DNA of 64,000 bases from CAZKTO01 sp964555685 (GCA_964555685.1 CAZKTO010000003.1:20098-84097), one strand, 5' to 3'. Shown: positions 8,110 to 16,415, numbered from the stretch's first letter. Numbers and translations: made by a program. Notes: generated by a model not told the origin, from the sequence alone.

Positions 8110-9501
8110 CTAGATGTTCAGCGATTCCCCAAAGACTCCCAGACCGGCCTCCATCAAGGCCTCGGACATGGTCGGATGGGCGTGCACCGTCCTCCCCACC
8201 TCCAGCGCCGTCCCCTCGAGCATGCGCGCCACCGAGAGCTCGGCGAGGAGCTCCGTAACATCGTGCCCCACCAGGTGCGCGCCCAGGAGCTCGCCGGACC
8301 TGGCGCTGGCGACGAGCTTGACGAAGCCCTCGGCGGCGCCCAGGGCCACGGCCTTGCCGTTGGCGCTGAACGGGAACTTGCCCACCTTCACCTCGTGGCC
8401 CTGCTGCCGGGCGGCCCTCTCCGTGAGCCCCATGCTGGCCACCTGCGGCTGGCAGTAGGTGGCGCGCGGCATATCCTGATAAGCGAGGGGCGGCGGCTGG
8501 CGGCCGGCGATGGCCTCGGCCGCCGTGACGCCCTGGGCCGAGGCGACGTGGGCCAGGAGCAGCTTGCCCGTCACATCGCCGATGGCGTAGAGGCCCGGGA
8601 CGTTGGTGGCCATGCGGCCGTCCACCTTGATGAAGCCCCGGTCCGTGGCGACGCCCAGCGCCTCGAGGCCGATGCCCTCGCTATTGGGCTGGACGCCGAC
8701 GCCCAGGAGCACCGTGTCGCACTCGACGACAGGGCCCTCCTGGGCCGGGCCCAGGGTCAACCGTATGCGGCCGTTGGACCGGGCGGCCCCCTCCACGGCG
8801 AACCCGGCCTTGACGGTGACGCCGGCGCGGGTGAAGGAGCGCTCGAGGATCTGGCTCGCCTCCTCGTCCTCGTTGGGAACGAGGTGCGGCAGCATCTCAA
8901 TGATGGTGACCTTGGAGCCGTAGGCGCGGTAGAAGTAGGCGAACTCGCAGCCCACGGCGCCGCCGCCGACGATGGCGATGGAGCCGGGCGGCTGGCGCAG
9001 CGCCAGGGCCTCGCGGCTGGTGATGACGCCCTTCCCGTCGGCCTTGAGGGCCGGCAGGTCCTTGGCGCGAGCGCCGGTGGCGACGATGACGTTCTTGGCG
9101 CGGAGGCGGCGGCCATCGGAGTCGATGACCACCTCGGTGGAGCTGGCGAGACGGCCCGTGCCCGAGACGAGCTCGATCTTGTTCTTCTTCAGGATGAACT
9201 TGATGCCCTTGACCATCCGGTCCACGACCTGGCGACTGCGGTCGATGGCGGCGCCCATGTCGTACCGGAGGTTGTCGTAGGCGATGCCGTACTGGCCGGC
9301 GTTGCGGACGAGGTCCAGGACCTCGGCGTTGCGCAGGAGGGCCTTGGAGGGGATGCAGCCCCAGTTGAGGCAGACGCCGCCGACCTCCTCGCGCTCGACG
9401 ACGGCGGCGGCGAGGCCCAGCTGCGCCGCGCGTATGGCGGCTGTGTAGCCGCCGGGCCCGCCGCCGAGGACGACCACGTCGAAGTCGCTAACGTTAGACA
9501 C
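8110..9501 (-). CDS. lpdA: dihydrolipoyl dehydrogenase (E3)
   Basis: The protein has 463 residues from a GTG at 9501. It carries the FAD-binding GGGPGGYTAAIRAAQ, the redox-active disulfide in GGVCLNWGCIPSK (Cys44 and Cys49), the NAD-binding IVGGGAVGCEFA, and the C-terminal dimer-interface HAHPTMSEA with the His-Glu pair. It reoxidises dihydrolipoamide with NAD+. The GTG overlaps the lipA stop codon by 8 bp, indicating translational coupling. A longer upstream frame exists but reads as Arg/Pro-rich lipA shadow. Confidence 0.94.
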   Translation of the reverse strand: MSNVSDFDVVVLGGGPGGYTAAIRAAQLGLAAAVVEREEVGGVCLNWGCIPSKALLRNAEVLDLVRNAGQYGIAYDNLRYDMGAAIDRSRQVVDRMVKGIKFILKKNKIELVSGTGRLASSTEVVIDSDGRRLRAKNVIVATGARAKDLPALKADGKGVITSREALALRQPPGSIAIVGGGAVGCEFAYFYRAYGSKVTIIEMLPHLVPNEDEEASQILERSFTRAGVTVKAGFAVEGAARSNGRIRLTLGPAQEGPVVECDTVLLGVGVQPNSEGIGLEALGVATDRGFIKVDGRMATNVPGLYAIGDVTGKLLLAHVASAQGVTAAEAIAGRQPPPLAYQDMPRATYCQPQVASMGLTERAARQQGHEVKVGKFPFSANGKAVALGAAEGFVKLVASARSGELLGAHLVGHDVTELLAELSVARMLEGTALEVGRTVHAHPTMSEALMEAGLGVFGESLNI

Positions 9502-10402
9502 GGGACGCCGCCTCTGCGGTGGCGCCCGGCGGGGCCGGCGCGACGTGCTCATGGGCGTGATAGGAGCTGCGGACCAGGGGGCCGGACTCGACGTGGCGGA
9601 AGCCCATGGCCAGGCCCGCCCGCTTGAGCTCGGAGAACTCCTCCGGGGTATAGAAACGGTCGATGGGGATGTGCCGGGCCGAGGGCCGCAGGTACTGGCC
9701 GACGGTCAGCACGTTCACCTCGGCCTCCCGCAGATCGGCCATCGTCTCCAGGATCTCGTCCGTAGTCTCGCCCATCCCCACGATGATGCCAGACTTGGTA
9801 GTGATATCGGGACGCCACTCCTTGACCTGGGCGAGGAGCTCGATGGAGCGGCGGTAGCCGCCCTTGGGCCGGACGCGGGGGAAGAGGCGCTGAACGCTTT
9901 CGATGTTGTGATTGAGGACGTCGGGCGAGGCGTCCACGACGGCGCGCAGGGCCTCCCGCACGCCCATGAAGTCGGGGATAAGGACTTCGACGGCGCAGCC
10001 GGGGGCGCGGGCGCGGAGCTGCCGGATGGTGGCGGCGAAGACGGAGGCGCCGCCATCGGCCAGGTCGTCCCGGTTGACGGAGGTGACGACGGCGTGCTTG
10101 AGGTCCAGGGTGCGGACGGCGTCCGCAACGCGCCCAGGCTCGGCGAGGTCGAGGCCCTTGGGCCGGCCGGGGGTGACGGCGCAGTAGGCGCAGGCGCGGG
10201 TGCAGATATCGCCCAGGATGAGGAAGGTGGCGGTGCCGTACTCCCAGCACTCGCCCATGTTGGGGCAGTGGGCCTCCTCGCAGATGGTGTGGAGGCCCTG
10301 CTCCCGCATAAGGCCCTTGAGGCGCAGATAGTTGGGGCCGCCGGGTGCGCGCACCTTGAACCAGGGCGGCAGCCGGCGCTCAGCGACGCCACCAGAATTC
10401 AT
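9494..10402 (-). CDS. lipA: lipoyl synthase
   Basis: The radical-SAM enzyme has 302 residues. The auxiliary cluster ligands are in CEEAHCPNMGEC and the radical-SAM CxxxCxxC is CTRACAYC. The C-terminal RSSYHAHE contains the conserved serine ligand. It inserts sulfur at C6 and C8 of protein-bound octanoyl groups, here presumably of the E2 encoded four genes downstream. The ATG at 10402 follows a G-rich leader. An ATG 14 codons earlier would place the start inside the promoter. No lipB or lipM gene is in the window. Confidence 0.95.
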   Translation of the reverse strand: MNSGGVAERRLPPWFKVRAPGGPNYLRLKGLMREQGLHTICEEAHCPNMGECWEYGTATFLILGDICTRACAYCAVTPGRPKGLDLAEPGRVADAVRTLDLKHAVVTSVNRDDLADGGASVFAATIRQLRARAPGCAVEVLIPDFMGVREALRAVVDASPDVLNHNIESVQRLFPRVRPKGGYRRSIELLAQVKEWRPDITTKSGIIVGMGETTDEILETMADLREAEVNVLTVGQYLRPSARHIPIDRFYTPEEFSELKRAGLAMGFRHVESGPLVRSSYHAHEHVAPAPPGATAEAASRV

Positions 10403-10443
10403 CCCGCACCCGACCCTGAAAGACGCTGAAGCATAACCTATCA

Positions 10444-10452
10444 ATTATAGCA
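10444..10452 (-). promoter_or_regulatory. extended -10 promoter of the lipA-pdh operon
   Basis: Read on the minus strand, TGCTATAAT is a perfect extended -10. The -35 region is G/C only, which an extended -10 can tolerate. A start near 10437 gives a leader of about 35 nt to the lipA ATG at 10402. Confidence 0.6.
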
Positions 10453-10492
10453 TGGCCCCTTCTGTTGGGGCCCGTGGCTGCCCGCACCCAGA

Positions 10493-10508
10493 CCCCGACT
10501 TGTCGGGG
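10493..10508. repeat. dispersed 16-bp palindrome
   Basis: CCCCGACTTGTCGGGG lies in the spacer between the lipA promoter and the end of the ThyX-like gene. It is one of about eleven copies in this window. Confidence 0.75.
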
Positions 10509-10545
10509 CGGGCGTCTCTCCCTCACCGCCACAGCTACCCTCAAG

Positions 10546-11967
10546 TCACTCCACCGGATCGCGCAGGCGGATGTACTGGACAAGCAGTGGATGGACGCGG
10601 CGCACCTCCGCCAGCGCCTGGATGGCCACCTCGCGGATGGTGAAGTGGGCCTGCTTGGCGCTCCGAAGCTTCAGCAGGTGGTAGCACTCGCGGAGGTTCA
10701 TCTTGGCCAGCAGGCGTACAAGATGCGCATGCGTCACCACGTAGGCGGCGACGGCAGGCGAGCGCTCGGCGATGCGGCGGTGGGCCTCGGCGGAGGCGGC
10801 CATGGCGGTATGAAAGTCGGGCTTGGCGCCGGCCTCCGCCACGACGGGCGGAACGACGTAGCCGTGCCGCACCGTGAGCATCTGCGGGATGGAGGTCTGC
10901 ATACGGTGGCGCCGGTACTCTCGATAGGCCCCGTAGTCCAGCGAGAGATCGAAGAGATAGTCGGGCATCTCCGTCTCGCGCAGGGGCGCGTCGAAGGGGC
11001 CCAGGCCGGCCAGGGCCCGCTCGACGACGGCCTGCCGCTCCCGGCCGTCCATAGCCTCGGCCCGCGCTCGCGCCTCGGCGTAGGGCCGGTCCAAGACGCG
11101 GTAGAGCAGCGCCGCCACCAGGCGCACCTCGCCGTCGGCGTCGCACTGGACGAGCGTGGCGGAGACGGCGCCGGGCCCGCCAGCCACAGAGCTTTCGCCC
11201 GCCGTGGCGGGCCGGGCCAGGCGCATCATCTCGCGGGCGCGGACGAGGTAGTCGCTGCGGTCCGCGTACTTGATCAGCGTCGGCGCGATGACCCGCCCCT
11301 CGTCCTTGAGATGCTGGCCGATCTCTCGGCACTCGGCCAGCTCGGACGAGAGGAGCTTGGTGATGGCGTGCTCCAGCGCCCGGGCGTTGATGGTGACGCC
11401 AACGTTCGTGAGCGTGGCGGCAGGGAGCACGAAGCGGCAGTGGTCGGTGGCGATGCGCCGGATGCGGAGGTTGTATGCCCCATCCTTCTCGCCCTCGCGC
11501 CTGGGGTTCTGCGTCCTGAGGTAGGCGATGGTCCGTTCGATGAGGCGGTGGTAGGTATCGAAGAGCTGGTCACAGGTATCTACAAACAGGCGCTGGAGGG
11601 CAGGGTGCTCGTCTAGCTCGCTGGGCACATGGTAGCTGCCGCGGTCGAGCACCTGGTAGCGCGACGACTTTTCGGTGTAGGAGGCGAGGCGATTGTCCTC
11701 CAGCTCGTCGGCGGCGATGCGGGAGACGTTCTCGACGGCCATGTGGAGGACGGCGTGCTCAGCGACGGAGGCGTGGCCGTAGCCCACCACCCACTTCTCG
11801 TTGAAATCGGCGGCCTTGGCCTCGGAGACGACCTTAGCGATCTCGTCGAAGGGCTCCGGACTGCGGGAGGTCATGGCGAAGGTGACCGCGATCTGCTCCT
11901 GGGAGAGGGCGCGCGGGTCCAGGGGGTAGACGCGCATCTGCCGGGTGGGAGTCTTGGCCGTGGTCAT
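10546..11967 (-). CDS. tandem ThyX-like protein (FAD-dependent thymidylate synthase family)
   Basis: The protein has 473 residues, about twice a normal ThyX, and contains two ThyX-like halves. The N half has GYGHASVAEHA and, at residues 91-104, DNRLASYTEKSSRY. This aligns with the RHR-X7-S signature but has DN in place of RH. The C half has RRHRMQTSIPQML, which keeps RHR but has methionine where the signature serine belongs. FAD/dUMP-binding-type helices (NVGVTINARALEHAI, NLRECYHLLKLRSAKQAH) are recognisable. Canonical thymidylate synthesis is uncertain because neither half carries the whole motif. It has its own promoter and follows the aminotransferase-DUF488 pair. Confidence 0.75.
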   Translation of the reverse strand: MTTAKTPTRQMRVYPLDPRALSQEQIAVTFAMTSRSPEPFDEIAKVVSEAKAADFNEKWVVGYGHASVAEHAVLHMAVENVSRIAADELEDNRLASYTEKSSRYQVLDRGSYHVPSELDEHPALQRLFVDTCDQLFDTYHRLIERTIAYLRTQNPRREGEKDGAYNLRIRRIATDHCRFVLPAATLTNVGVTINARALEHAITKLLSSELAECREIGQHLKDEGRVIAPTLIKYADRSDYLVRAREMMRLARPATAGESSVAGGPGAVSATLVQCDADGEVRLVAALLYRVLDRPYAEARARAEAMDGRERQAVVERALAGLGPFDAPLRETEMPDYLFDLSLDYGAYREYRRHRMQTSIPQMLTVRHGYVVPPVVAEAGAKPDFHTAMAASAEAHRRIAERSPAVAAYVVTHAHLVRLLAKMNLRECYHLLKLRSAKQAHFTIREVAIQALAEVRRVHPLLVQYIRLRDPVE

Positions 11968-12002
11968 AGCGTCGGTACGGCGCCCGTGGGTTGGGGCGGC
12001 GG

Positions 12003-12018
12003 CCCCGACCTGTCGGGG
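12003..12018. repeat. dispersed 16-bp palindrome in the ThyX-like gene leader
   Basis: CCCCGACCTGTCGGGG sits between the predicted promoter and start codon of the ThyX-like gene, so it would form a hairpin in the 5' leader. Another copy, CCCCGACACGTCGGGG (12100-12115), lies just upstream of the -35. Confidence 0.75.
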
Positions 12019-12058
12019 CGGGGTACGCCGCCGGGCCCGGTCGCGACCGTACCATCGC

Positions 12059-12087
12059 ATGCTAGGCGCGGTGCCACCGGGCGTCAA
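12059..12087 (-). promoter_or_regulatory. promoter of the ThyX-like gene
   Basis: On the minus strand, TTGACG (12082-12087) and TAGCAT (12059-12064) are separated by 17 bp. This gives a leader of about 85 nt containing one dispersed palindrome. Confidence 0.45.
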
Positions 12088-12198
12088 GCGGAGCATCGGC
12101 CCCGACACGTCGGGGCGCGCGGGGGCGCGAGGCGCCATGCCCCTGCACATTTGGTCATGTCTGGCTCTCTTGACATCCTGCAACAACGGCATACGGCC

Positions 12199-12558
12199 CT
12201 ACCGCTCGCCGCCCAGCTTTTTCTCCAAATACGCCTTCAGGGCAACGGCGTTGTTGTACCGGACGTCCTTGGCGCCGAACAGCAGGGTGACATCGGCGGA
12301 GTGCGCGGCCTCAAGGAGGGTGGCCCAGACGGCCGGGTCCCTATCCAGCTCGGCGAAGTACCGGCGACGGAACTCCTCCCAGCGGGCGGGGTTGTGACCG
12401 AACCACGTCCGCAGCCCCAGCGAGGGTGCGACATCCCGGACCCAACGGTCGATCCTCGCCTGCTCTTTGGAGAGCCCTCGGGGCCAGAGCCCGTCGACGA
12501 GCAGGCGGAGGCCCTCCGAAGGCTCCAGACGGTCGTAGACGCGTCTCACGCGGATCAT
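12199..12558 (-). CDS. DUF488 family protein
   Basis: The 119-residue protein contains the family hallmark VDGLWPRGLSKEQA and a WFGHNP...W..F..RY region typical of YeaO-like DUF488 proteins. The function is not established; the family is cytoplasmic and small. Its ATG overlaps the stop of the upstream aminotransferase gene by 4 bp (ATGA), so the two are translationally coupled. Confidence 0.85.
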   Translation of the reverse strand: MIRVRRVYDRLEPSEGLRLLVDGLWPRGLSKEQARIDRWVRDVAPSLGLRTWFGHNPARWEEFRRRYFAELDRDPAVWATLLEAAHSADVTLLFGAKDVRYNNAVALKAYLEKKLGGER

Positions 12559-13973
12559 GGCCCTGCCCCAAAGCCGCCCCTTGCGCCCAGCGCCCCATCC
12601 AGCACATCCAGGGCGAAGTCAAGCTGGCGGCGGGTGATGGTGAGCGGCGGCGAGATGGAGAGGACGTTGCCCGCAGGGCCGCTGGTGATCATGATGACGC
12701 CCCGCGCGAGAGCCCTCCGCATCACGCTAGCCGCAGCCGCCGGATGCGGCTCCTTGGACCGCCGGTCGCGCACGAGCTCGATGCCTGCCATGAGCCCCAG
12801 GCCGCGCACGTCGCCGATGACGCGGTGGCGTTCCATCATCGCCCCGCACCGGCGCAGGAGGTGGGCCCCCATCCTGCGGGCCCGCTCGGGAGCGCGGCGC
12901 CGCTCCAGCTCGCCGATGGATGCCAGCGCCGCGGCGCAGCCCACCGGGTGCCCCATGAACGTGCTCGAGTGGGGGGCCTCCGGCCCTCGGTGCGCCCACG
13001 CGCCCATGACCTCGGCCCGCGCGATGCACGCGGCGATGGGCATGCCGCCGGCCATCCCCTTGCCCACGCAAAGGATGTCCGGCACGACCCCTTCGCGCTG
13101 GACAGCGAACCACGCGCCGGTGCGCCCGAAGCCGGTGAAGATCTCGTCGGCGATGAGCAGCACGCCCCGCTCGTCGCAGATATCGCGCAGGCGCGCGAGA
13201 TATCCCGGCGGCGGGACGATCTCGCCCCCGCGGCCCTGCACCGGCTCGATGACGACGGCGCCGATGGGGCCGGCGCCTCTCGGCGGCCGGTCAAGGGCGC
13301 GCTCCACGGGTTCGAGGCAGGCGATGTCGCAGGAGGGATACGTGAGACCCAGCGGGCAGCGATAACAATAAGGATAGGGCGCGCTGGCCACCCGGCGGTT
13401 GAGCTGCGGCTCGAAGGGCTCGCGGAACCGGGGCCACTGGGTGACGGCCAGGGCGCCGTAGCTCTGGCCGTGAAAGCCGCCGGTGAAGGCGAGGACGCCG
13501 TGGCGTCCGGTGGCGCGCACCGCCGTCTTGAGCGCCAGCTCCACCGCCTCCGAGCCGCTGGAGCAGAGGATGACCTGGTTGCGCCGGCCGGGAGCGAGCC
13601 TCGCCAGGCGCCGGGCCAGGCCGGCGCGGCGCGCATCTGGGTGAACGTCGCCCAGGCCGTGCAGGAGCGCGCCGGCCTGCCGCCGGACCGCCGCCACGAC
13701 CCGCGGGTCCCCGTGGCCAAGGTTCGCCACGCCAAAGCCGCCCGTGAGATCGATGTAGACGTTGCCATCGGCGTCGAGCACGTTAGCGCCGCGGGCCCGC
13801 TCCCACACGATGGGCGTATCGCCGGCGCACATGGTGGAGACGCCGGGGGACTCATAGCGAGCGAGCTGGCGGGCCAACCGGCGCGACGCGGGGCCCGGCG
13901 GCGGCACGACGATGCGCGGGAGGATGCGACCAAAGGCACGCGTCGCGGGCGGCGCGGCTGGAGGGGGCGGCAT
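12555..13973 (-). CDS. class III aminotransferase (GABA/omega-amino acid type)
   Basis: The PLP enzyme has 472 residues. The PLP-phosphate site is in CSSGSEAVE. The cofactor aspartate is in LIADEIFTGFGRTG and the Schiff-base lysine in VGKGMAGGMP. A cysteine-containing stretch, YCYRCPLGL then YPSCDIAC, occurs in some 4-aminobutyrate-type transaminases. GAGG lies just upstream of the ATG at 13973; the frame stays open to 14030 but with an Arg-rich, unlikely extension. It probably moves an amino group from an omega-amino acid to 2-oxoglutarate or pyruvate. The specific substrate is not readable. Confidence 0.88.
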   Translation of the reverse strand: MPPPPAAPPATRAFGRILPRIVVPPPGPASRRLARQLARYESPGVSTMCAGDTPIVWERARGANVLDADGNVYIDLTGGFGVANLGHGDPRVVAAVRRQAGALLHGLGDVHPDARRAGLARRLARLAPGRRNQVILCSSGSEAVELALKTAVRATGRHGVLAFTGGFHGQSYGALAVTQWPRFREPFEPQLNRRVASAPYPYCYRCPLGLTYPSCDIACLEPVERALDRPPRGAGPIGAVVIEPVQGRGGEIVPPPGYLARLRDICDERGVLLIADEIFTGFGRTGAWFAVQREGVVPDILCVGKGMAGGMPIAACIARAEVMGAWAHRGPEAPHSSTFMGHPVGCAAALASIGELERRRAPERARRMGAHLLRRCGAMMERHRVIGDVRGLGLMAGIELVRDRRSKEPHPAAAASVMRRALARGVIMITSGPAGNVLSISPPLTITRRQLDFALDVLDGALGARGGFGAGP

Positions 13974-14003
13974 GGCGGCCTCGGCTCTTGGCGGGTTGCT
14001 TGC

Positions 14004-14009
14004 ATTATA
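14004..14009 (-). promoter_or_regulatory. -10 element of the aminotransferase-DUF488 operon
   Basis: A perfect TATAAT is read on the minus strand about 30 bp upstream of the ATG at 13973. The -35 is weak (a CTTGGC-like sequence 16 bp upstream). It sits back to back with the plus-strand promoter of the next gene. Confidence 0.5.
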
Positions 14010-14035
14010 CCGGCGGCCCGCCCTCGCCAAGGTCG

Positions 14036-14044
14036 TGGTAGAAT
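14036..14044 (+). promoter_or_regulatory. extended -10 of the hydrolase gene at 14081
   Basis: TGG-TAGAAT matches the extended -10 pattern. A start near 14051 gives a 30-nt leader. No -35 is visible in the G/C-rich sequence before it. Confidence 0.4.
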
Positions 14045-14080
14045 CGCGCCGGCTCGAGAGTCTCGACCCGGGAGACGCCC

Positions 14081-14779
14081 ATGACCAACTATCTCCTCGT
14101 CCACGGCGCGGCCCACGGGGCCTGGTGCTGGGGCCCCATGGTCCCGCTTCTCAAGAAGGACCGGCGCACCGGCGAGGTGCTGGCCATCGACCTCGTGGGC
14201 CACGGCCAGCGCGTCCAGGAGAGGCCGCACGAGCGCATCACCCGCGAGGACTATATCCAGGACGTGGTCCAGGCCCTCGAGGGGCGCGGGCTGAAGGACG
14301 TGGTGCTGGTGGGCCACTCGAACGCCGGCACCATCATCCCCCAGGCGGCGACGCGGGTCCGCGAGCGCATCAAGCGCCTGGTCTTCGTCTCGGCGGCCAT
14401 CCCGCCCGAAGGGAAGACCATCCAGCAGATGTTCGCCGAGCTGAAGTACTCGCCCTTCCGCCAGGGCGCATCGCAGGAGGAGAACTACCGGCGCATGTTC
14501 TGCAACGATATGGACGAGGCCACGACCCAGTGGCTCATCAAGCAGATCACGCCCGAGCCAGCCGGGGCCCTGGCGGAGCCGGTCCGCCGGCCGGGCTTTC
14601 CGAAGGACCTGCCCACGAGCTACGTGGTGCTGCTTCGGGACCGAGCCCTCACGCCCGAGGTCCAGCGGACGATGGCCGCCAACATCGGCCAGCCGGAGCT
14701 CGTCGACCTCGACGCGGGGCACGACGCCATGGTCTCGCGGCCCAAGGAGCTGGCCGAGATCCTCCTGCGCTACGCGTGA
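14081..14779 (+). CDS. alpha/beta-fold hydrolase (esterase, methylesterase-like)
   Basis: The 232-residue single-domain hydrolase begins LLVHGAAHGAWCW, typical of the plant methylesterase/hydroxynitrile-lyase-like group also found in bacteria. The nucleophile elbow is GHSNAG, and the histidine lies in DAGHDAMVSRPKELA. No signal peptide is present. It is divergent from the aminotransferase operon and precedes an aldo/keto reductase with its own promoter. The substrate is unknown. Confidence 0.85.
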   Translation: MTNYLLVHGAAHGAWCWGPMVPLLKKDRRTGEVLAIDLVGHGQRVQERPHERITREDYIQDVVQALEGRGLKDVVLVGHSNAGTIIPQAATRVRERIKRLVFVSAAIPPEGKTIQQMFAELKYSPFRQGASQEENYRRMFCNDMDEATTQWLIKQITPEPAGALAEPVRRPGFPKDLPTSYVVLLRDRALTPEVQRTMAANIGQPELVDLDAGHDAMVSRPKELAEILLRYA

Positions 14780-14809
14780 CGGAGGCCAGCGAGCGCACCC
14801 TGCCTCAGA

Positions 14810-14818
14810 TGCTATAGT
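14810..14818 (+). promoter_or_regulatory. extended -10 of the aldo/keto reductase gene
   Basis: TGC-TATAGT is a strong extended -10, about 65 bp before the ATG at 14885. Confidence 0.45.
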
Positions 14819-14884
14819 AGTTCGCAGCGGCCGCGCGGGCCACGCTGGCCCGGACGAGCGGACCGCGAGCACCCGGGGGCAAGG

Positions 14885-15877
14885 ATGAAATACCGCAGGC
14901 TGCATCGCACAGACCTCACCCTCTCCGAGGTCGGGTTCGGCGTCTGGACCGTCGCGACGAACTGGTGGAGCGTCATCGACGAGGCCCAAGGGGTCCGGCT
15001 CCTGCGCAAGGCCTTCGACCTGGGCGTCACGTTCTACGACACGGCCGACACGTACGGCAACGGCGCTGGCGAGACGATCCTCGCCAAGGCGTTCCAGGGC
15101 CGGCGCCACGAGATCGTCATTGGCACCAAGTTCGGCTACGACTGGTACGCCCAGACGGGCCCGCGCACAGGCCACAAGGAGCTCCCGCAGGACTGGTCGC
15201 CGGCCTTTATTCGCAAGGCGTGCGAGCAGAGCCTCCGGCGCCTGGGGACCGACTACGTCGACCTCTACCAGCTCCACAACCCGCGCATCGGCGCCATTCG
15301 CGACGACGCCATCTTCGACACCATCGAGCAGCTGCGCCGCGAGGGGAAGGTCCGCTACCACGGTTCGGCGCTGGGCCCGGACATCGGATGGTTCGATGAG
15401 GGACAGGCCGCCATGCGCGAGCGCCACGTTCACTCGGTGCAGATCATCCACAGCATCCTGGAGCAGGAGCCGTCCCGGCGCTTCTTCCCCATCGCCGGCG
15501 AGACGGACACGGGCCTCCTCTCGCGCGTCCCCCACGCCAGCGGGCTCCTGGATGGCACGGTCAACGAGCAGACCGTCTTCCCAGCCAGCGACCACCGCTC
15601 GCACCGCAAGAAGGCCTGGCTGGACGAGTCGCTGAAGAAGCTGCGCGAGATCGCGTTCTTGACCCAAGACTACGACATGACGATCGGCCAGGCCGCCATC
15701 CAGTTCTGCCTGGCGGAGCGGCGCATCGTCACCGTCCTGCCGAACCTCACCAACGAGCCACAGCTCGTCGAGTTCTGCGCCGCGCCCGGCCGGTCCGCCA
15801 TCGCCGCCAGCGACGTCGAGCGTCTGTACAAACTTTTCGACAATAATTTCAATGTAGCGCCTGCGGCGGCAGACTAA
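14885..15877 (+). CDS. aldo/keto reductase
   Basis: The 330-residue TIM-barrel oxidoreductase has the AKR tetrad: the aspartate and tyrosine in DTADTYGNG, the lysine in GTKFGYDW, and the histidine in LYQLHNPR. It would reduce carbonyl compounds with NADPH. GGGGGCAAGG precedes the ATG. It is monocistronic, as the spacer downstream contains no gene for 300 bp. Sequence style resembles the YghZ/Tas-like group; the exact substrate is unknown. Confidence 0.9.
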   Translation: MKYRRLHRTDLTLSEVGFGVWTVATNWWSVIDEAQGVRLLRKAFDLGVTFYDTADTYGNGAGETILAKAFQGRRHEIVIGTKFGYDWYAQTGPRTGHKELPQDWSPAFIRKACEQSLRRLGTDYVDLYQLHNPRIGAIRDDAIFDTIEQLRREGKVRYHGSALGPDIGWFDEGQAAMRERHVHSVQIIHSILEQEPSRRFFPIAGETDTGLLSRVPHASGLLDGTVNEQTVFPASDHRSHRKKAWLDESLKKLREIAFLTQDYDMTIGQAAIQFCLAERRIVTVLPNLTNEPQLVEFCAAPGRSAIAASDVERLYKLFDNNFNVAPAAAD

Positions 15878-16181
15878 GCGCGCCGCTGAACTGTTACCGT
15901 AATCACCTACTCTAAATACCGTGCTGCTAGCGGTTTGCTAGCGCCGATTTTCAGTGGCCGGACGTGGGTAGCAGATCCCGCCACGCCCCCTCAGGGGACC
16001 GGCCTCACAGCCTCGCCCCCGCGGCAGCGCGCAAGACGCCGCGTTGTCCGGCTCAACCCCCCCGCGGGGCCGGACGTCCGCCCCGAGCGCCGGCGGATGC
16101 TCCATGGGCGCGGCGCGCCATTCCACCGCGCAGCCCTCGCCTCCGTGCCAGGCCTCGCACAACAGAAGGGGCGCCCCGCGC
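15878..16181. other. 304-bp spacer without a recognisable gene
   Basis: I see no open frame with a ribosome-binding site and no tRNA-like or SRP-like fold. The only structure noted is a pair of GCTAGC hexamers 11 bp apart and several G/C-rich imperfect hairpins near 16050-16085. Confidence 0.5.
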
Positions 16182-16215
16182 AAAAAACCGAGGGAGACCC
16201 CATGGTCTCCCTCGG
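16182..16215 (-). terminator. strong Rho-independent terminator
   Basis: A perfect 12-bp stem (16188-16199 with 16204-16215) with a 4-nt loop is followed, in minus-strand reading, by six uninterrupted T residues (16187-16182). It ends the micro-ORF transcript that starts near 16381. It is the only textbook intrinsic terminator I found in the window. Confidence 0.9.
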
Positions 16216-16248
16216 TGCCGGTAGAATCCGCCTAAGGCGGACTAGTCG

Positions 16249-16290
16249 CTACCTCTTGGGCTTGGGCTTACCAGCTGGCTTCTTCATCAC
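16249..16290 (-). CDS. Lys/Pro-rich micropeptide B (13 aa)
   Basis: This is a micro-ORF reading MMKKPAGKPKPKR. An AAGGAG Shine-Dalgarno sequence (16300-16305) lies 9 nt upstream of a GTG at 16290; the ATG at 16287 is the alternative start. It is the second frame of a roughly 200-nt transcript with its own promoter and intrinsic terminator. Translation is inferred only from the ribosome-binding site. The composition suggests a nucleic-acid- or ribosome-binding peptide, or that translation itself has a regulatory role. A palindromic TCCGCC-TAA-GGCGGA hairpin lies between its stop and the terminator. Confidence 0.45.
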   Translation of the reverse strand: MMKKPAGKPKPKR

Positions 16291-16340
16291 CAGTTGAAGC
16301 TCCTTTCTCAGACGGCAGCGGGACTGTCTCTACTTGCGTG

Positions 16341-16367
16341 TTACTTCTTTGGCTTCTTGGGCGCCAT
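16341..16367 (-). CDS. Lys/Pro-rich micropeptide A (8 aa)
   Basis: This is a micro-ORF reading MAPKKPKK. AGGGGGG (16374-16380) sits 6 nt before the ATG, an excellent ribosome-binding site. The predicted transcription start is only about 15 nt further upstream, so this frame would be the first translated. The same stop also closes a longer in-frame ORF from 16562, but that frame crosses the promoter and lacks a good ribosome-binding site. The similarity of the two micro-ORFs (KKP repeats, matching ribosome-binding sites) argues against chance. Confidence 0.45.
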   Translation of the reverse strand: MAPKKPKK

Positions 16368-16387
16368 CTTGGTCCCCCCTTTACAGG

Positions 16388-16415
16388 ATTGTAGAGCGGG
16401 AGTGGCAGTCGTCAA
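16388..16415 (-). promoter_or_regulatory. promoter of the micro-ORF unit
   Basis: On the minus strand, TTGACG (16410-16415) and TACAAT (16388-16393) are spaced 16 bp apart. Each hexamer matches the consensus at 5 of 6 positions. The predicted start near 16381 immediately precedes the ribosome-binding site of micropeptide A. Confidence 0.6.

Noticed and set aside
5913..8258. 781-codon plus-strand frame opposite the pdh genes
   Set aside because: Antisense shadow of pdhC, pdhB and pdhA with low-complexity composition; the minus-strand genes have full catalytic motifs.
15920..16060. SRP-like CCGGA...TAGCAG sequence in the 15.9-16.1 kb spacer
   Set aside because: No GNRA tetraloop and no pairing of the flanks; similarity is limited to a few bases.
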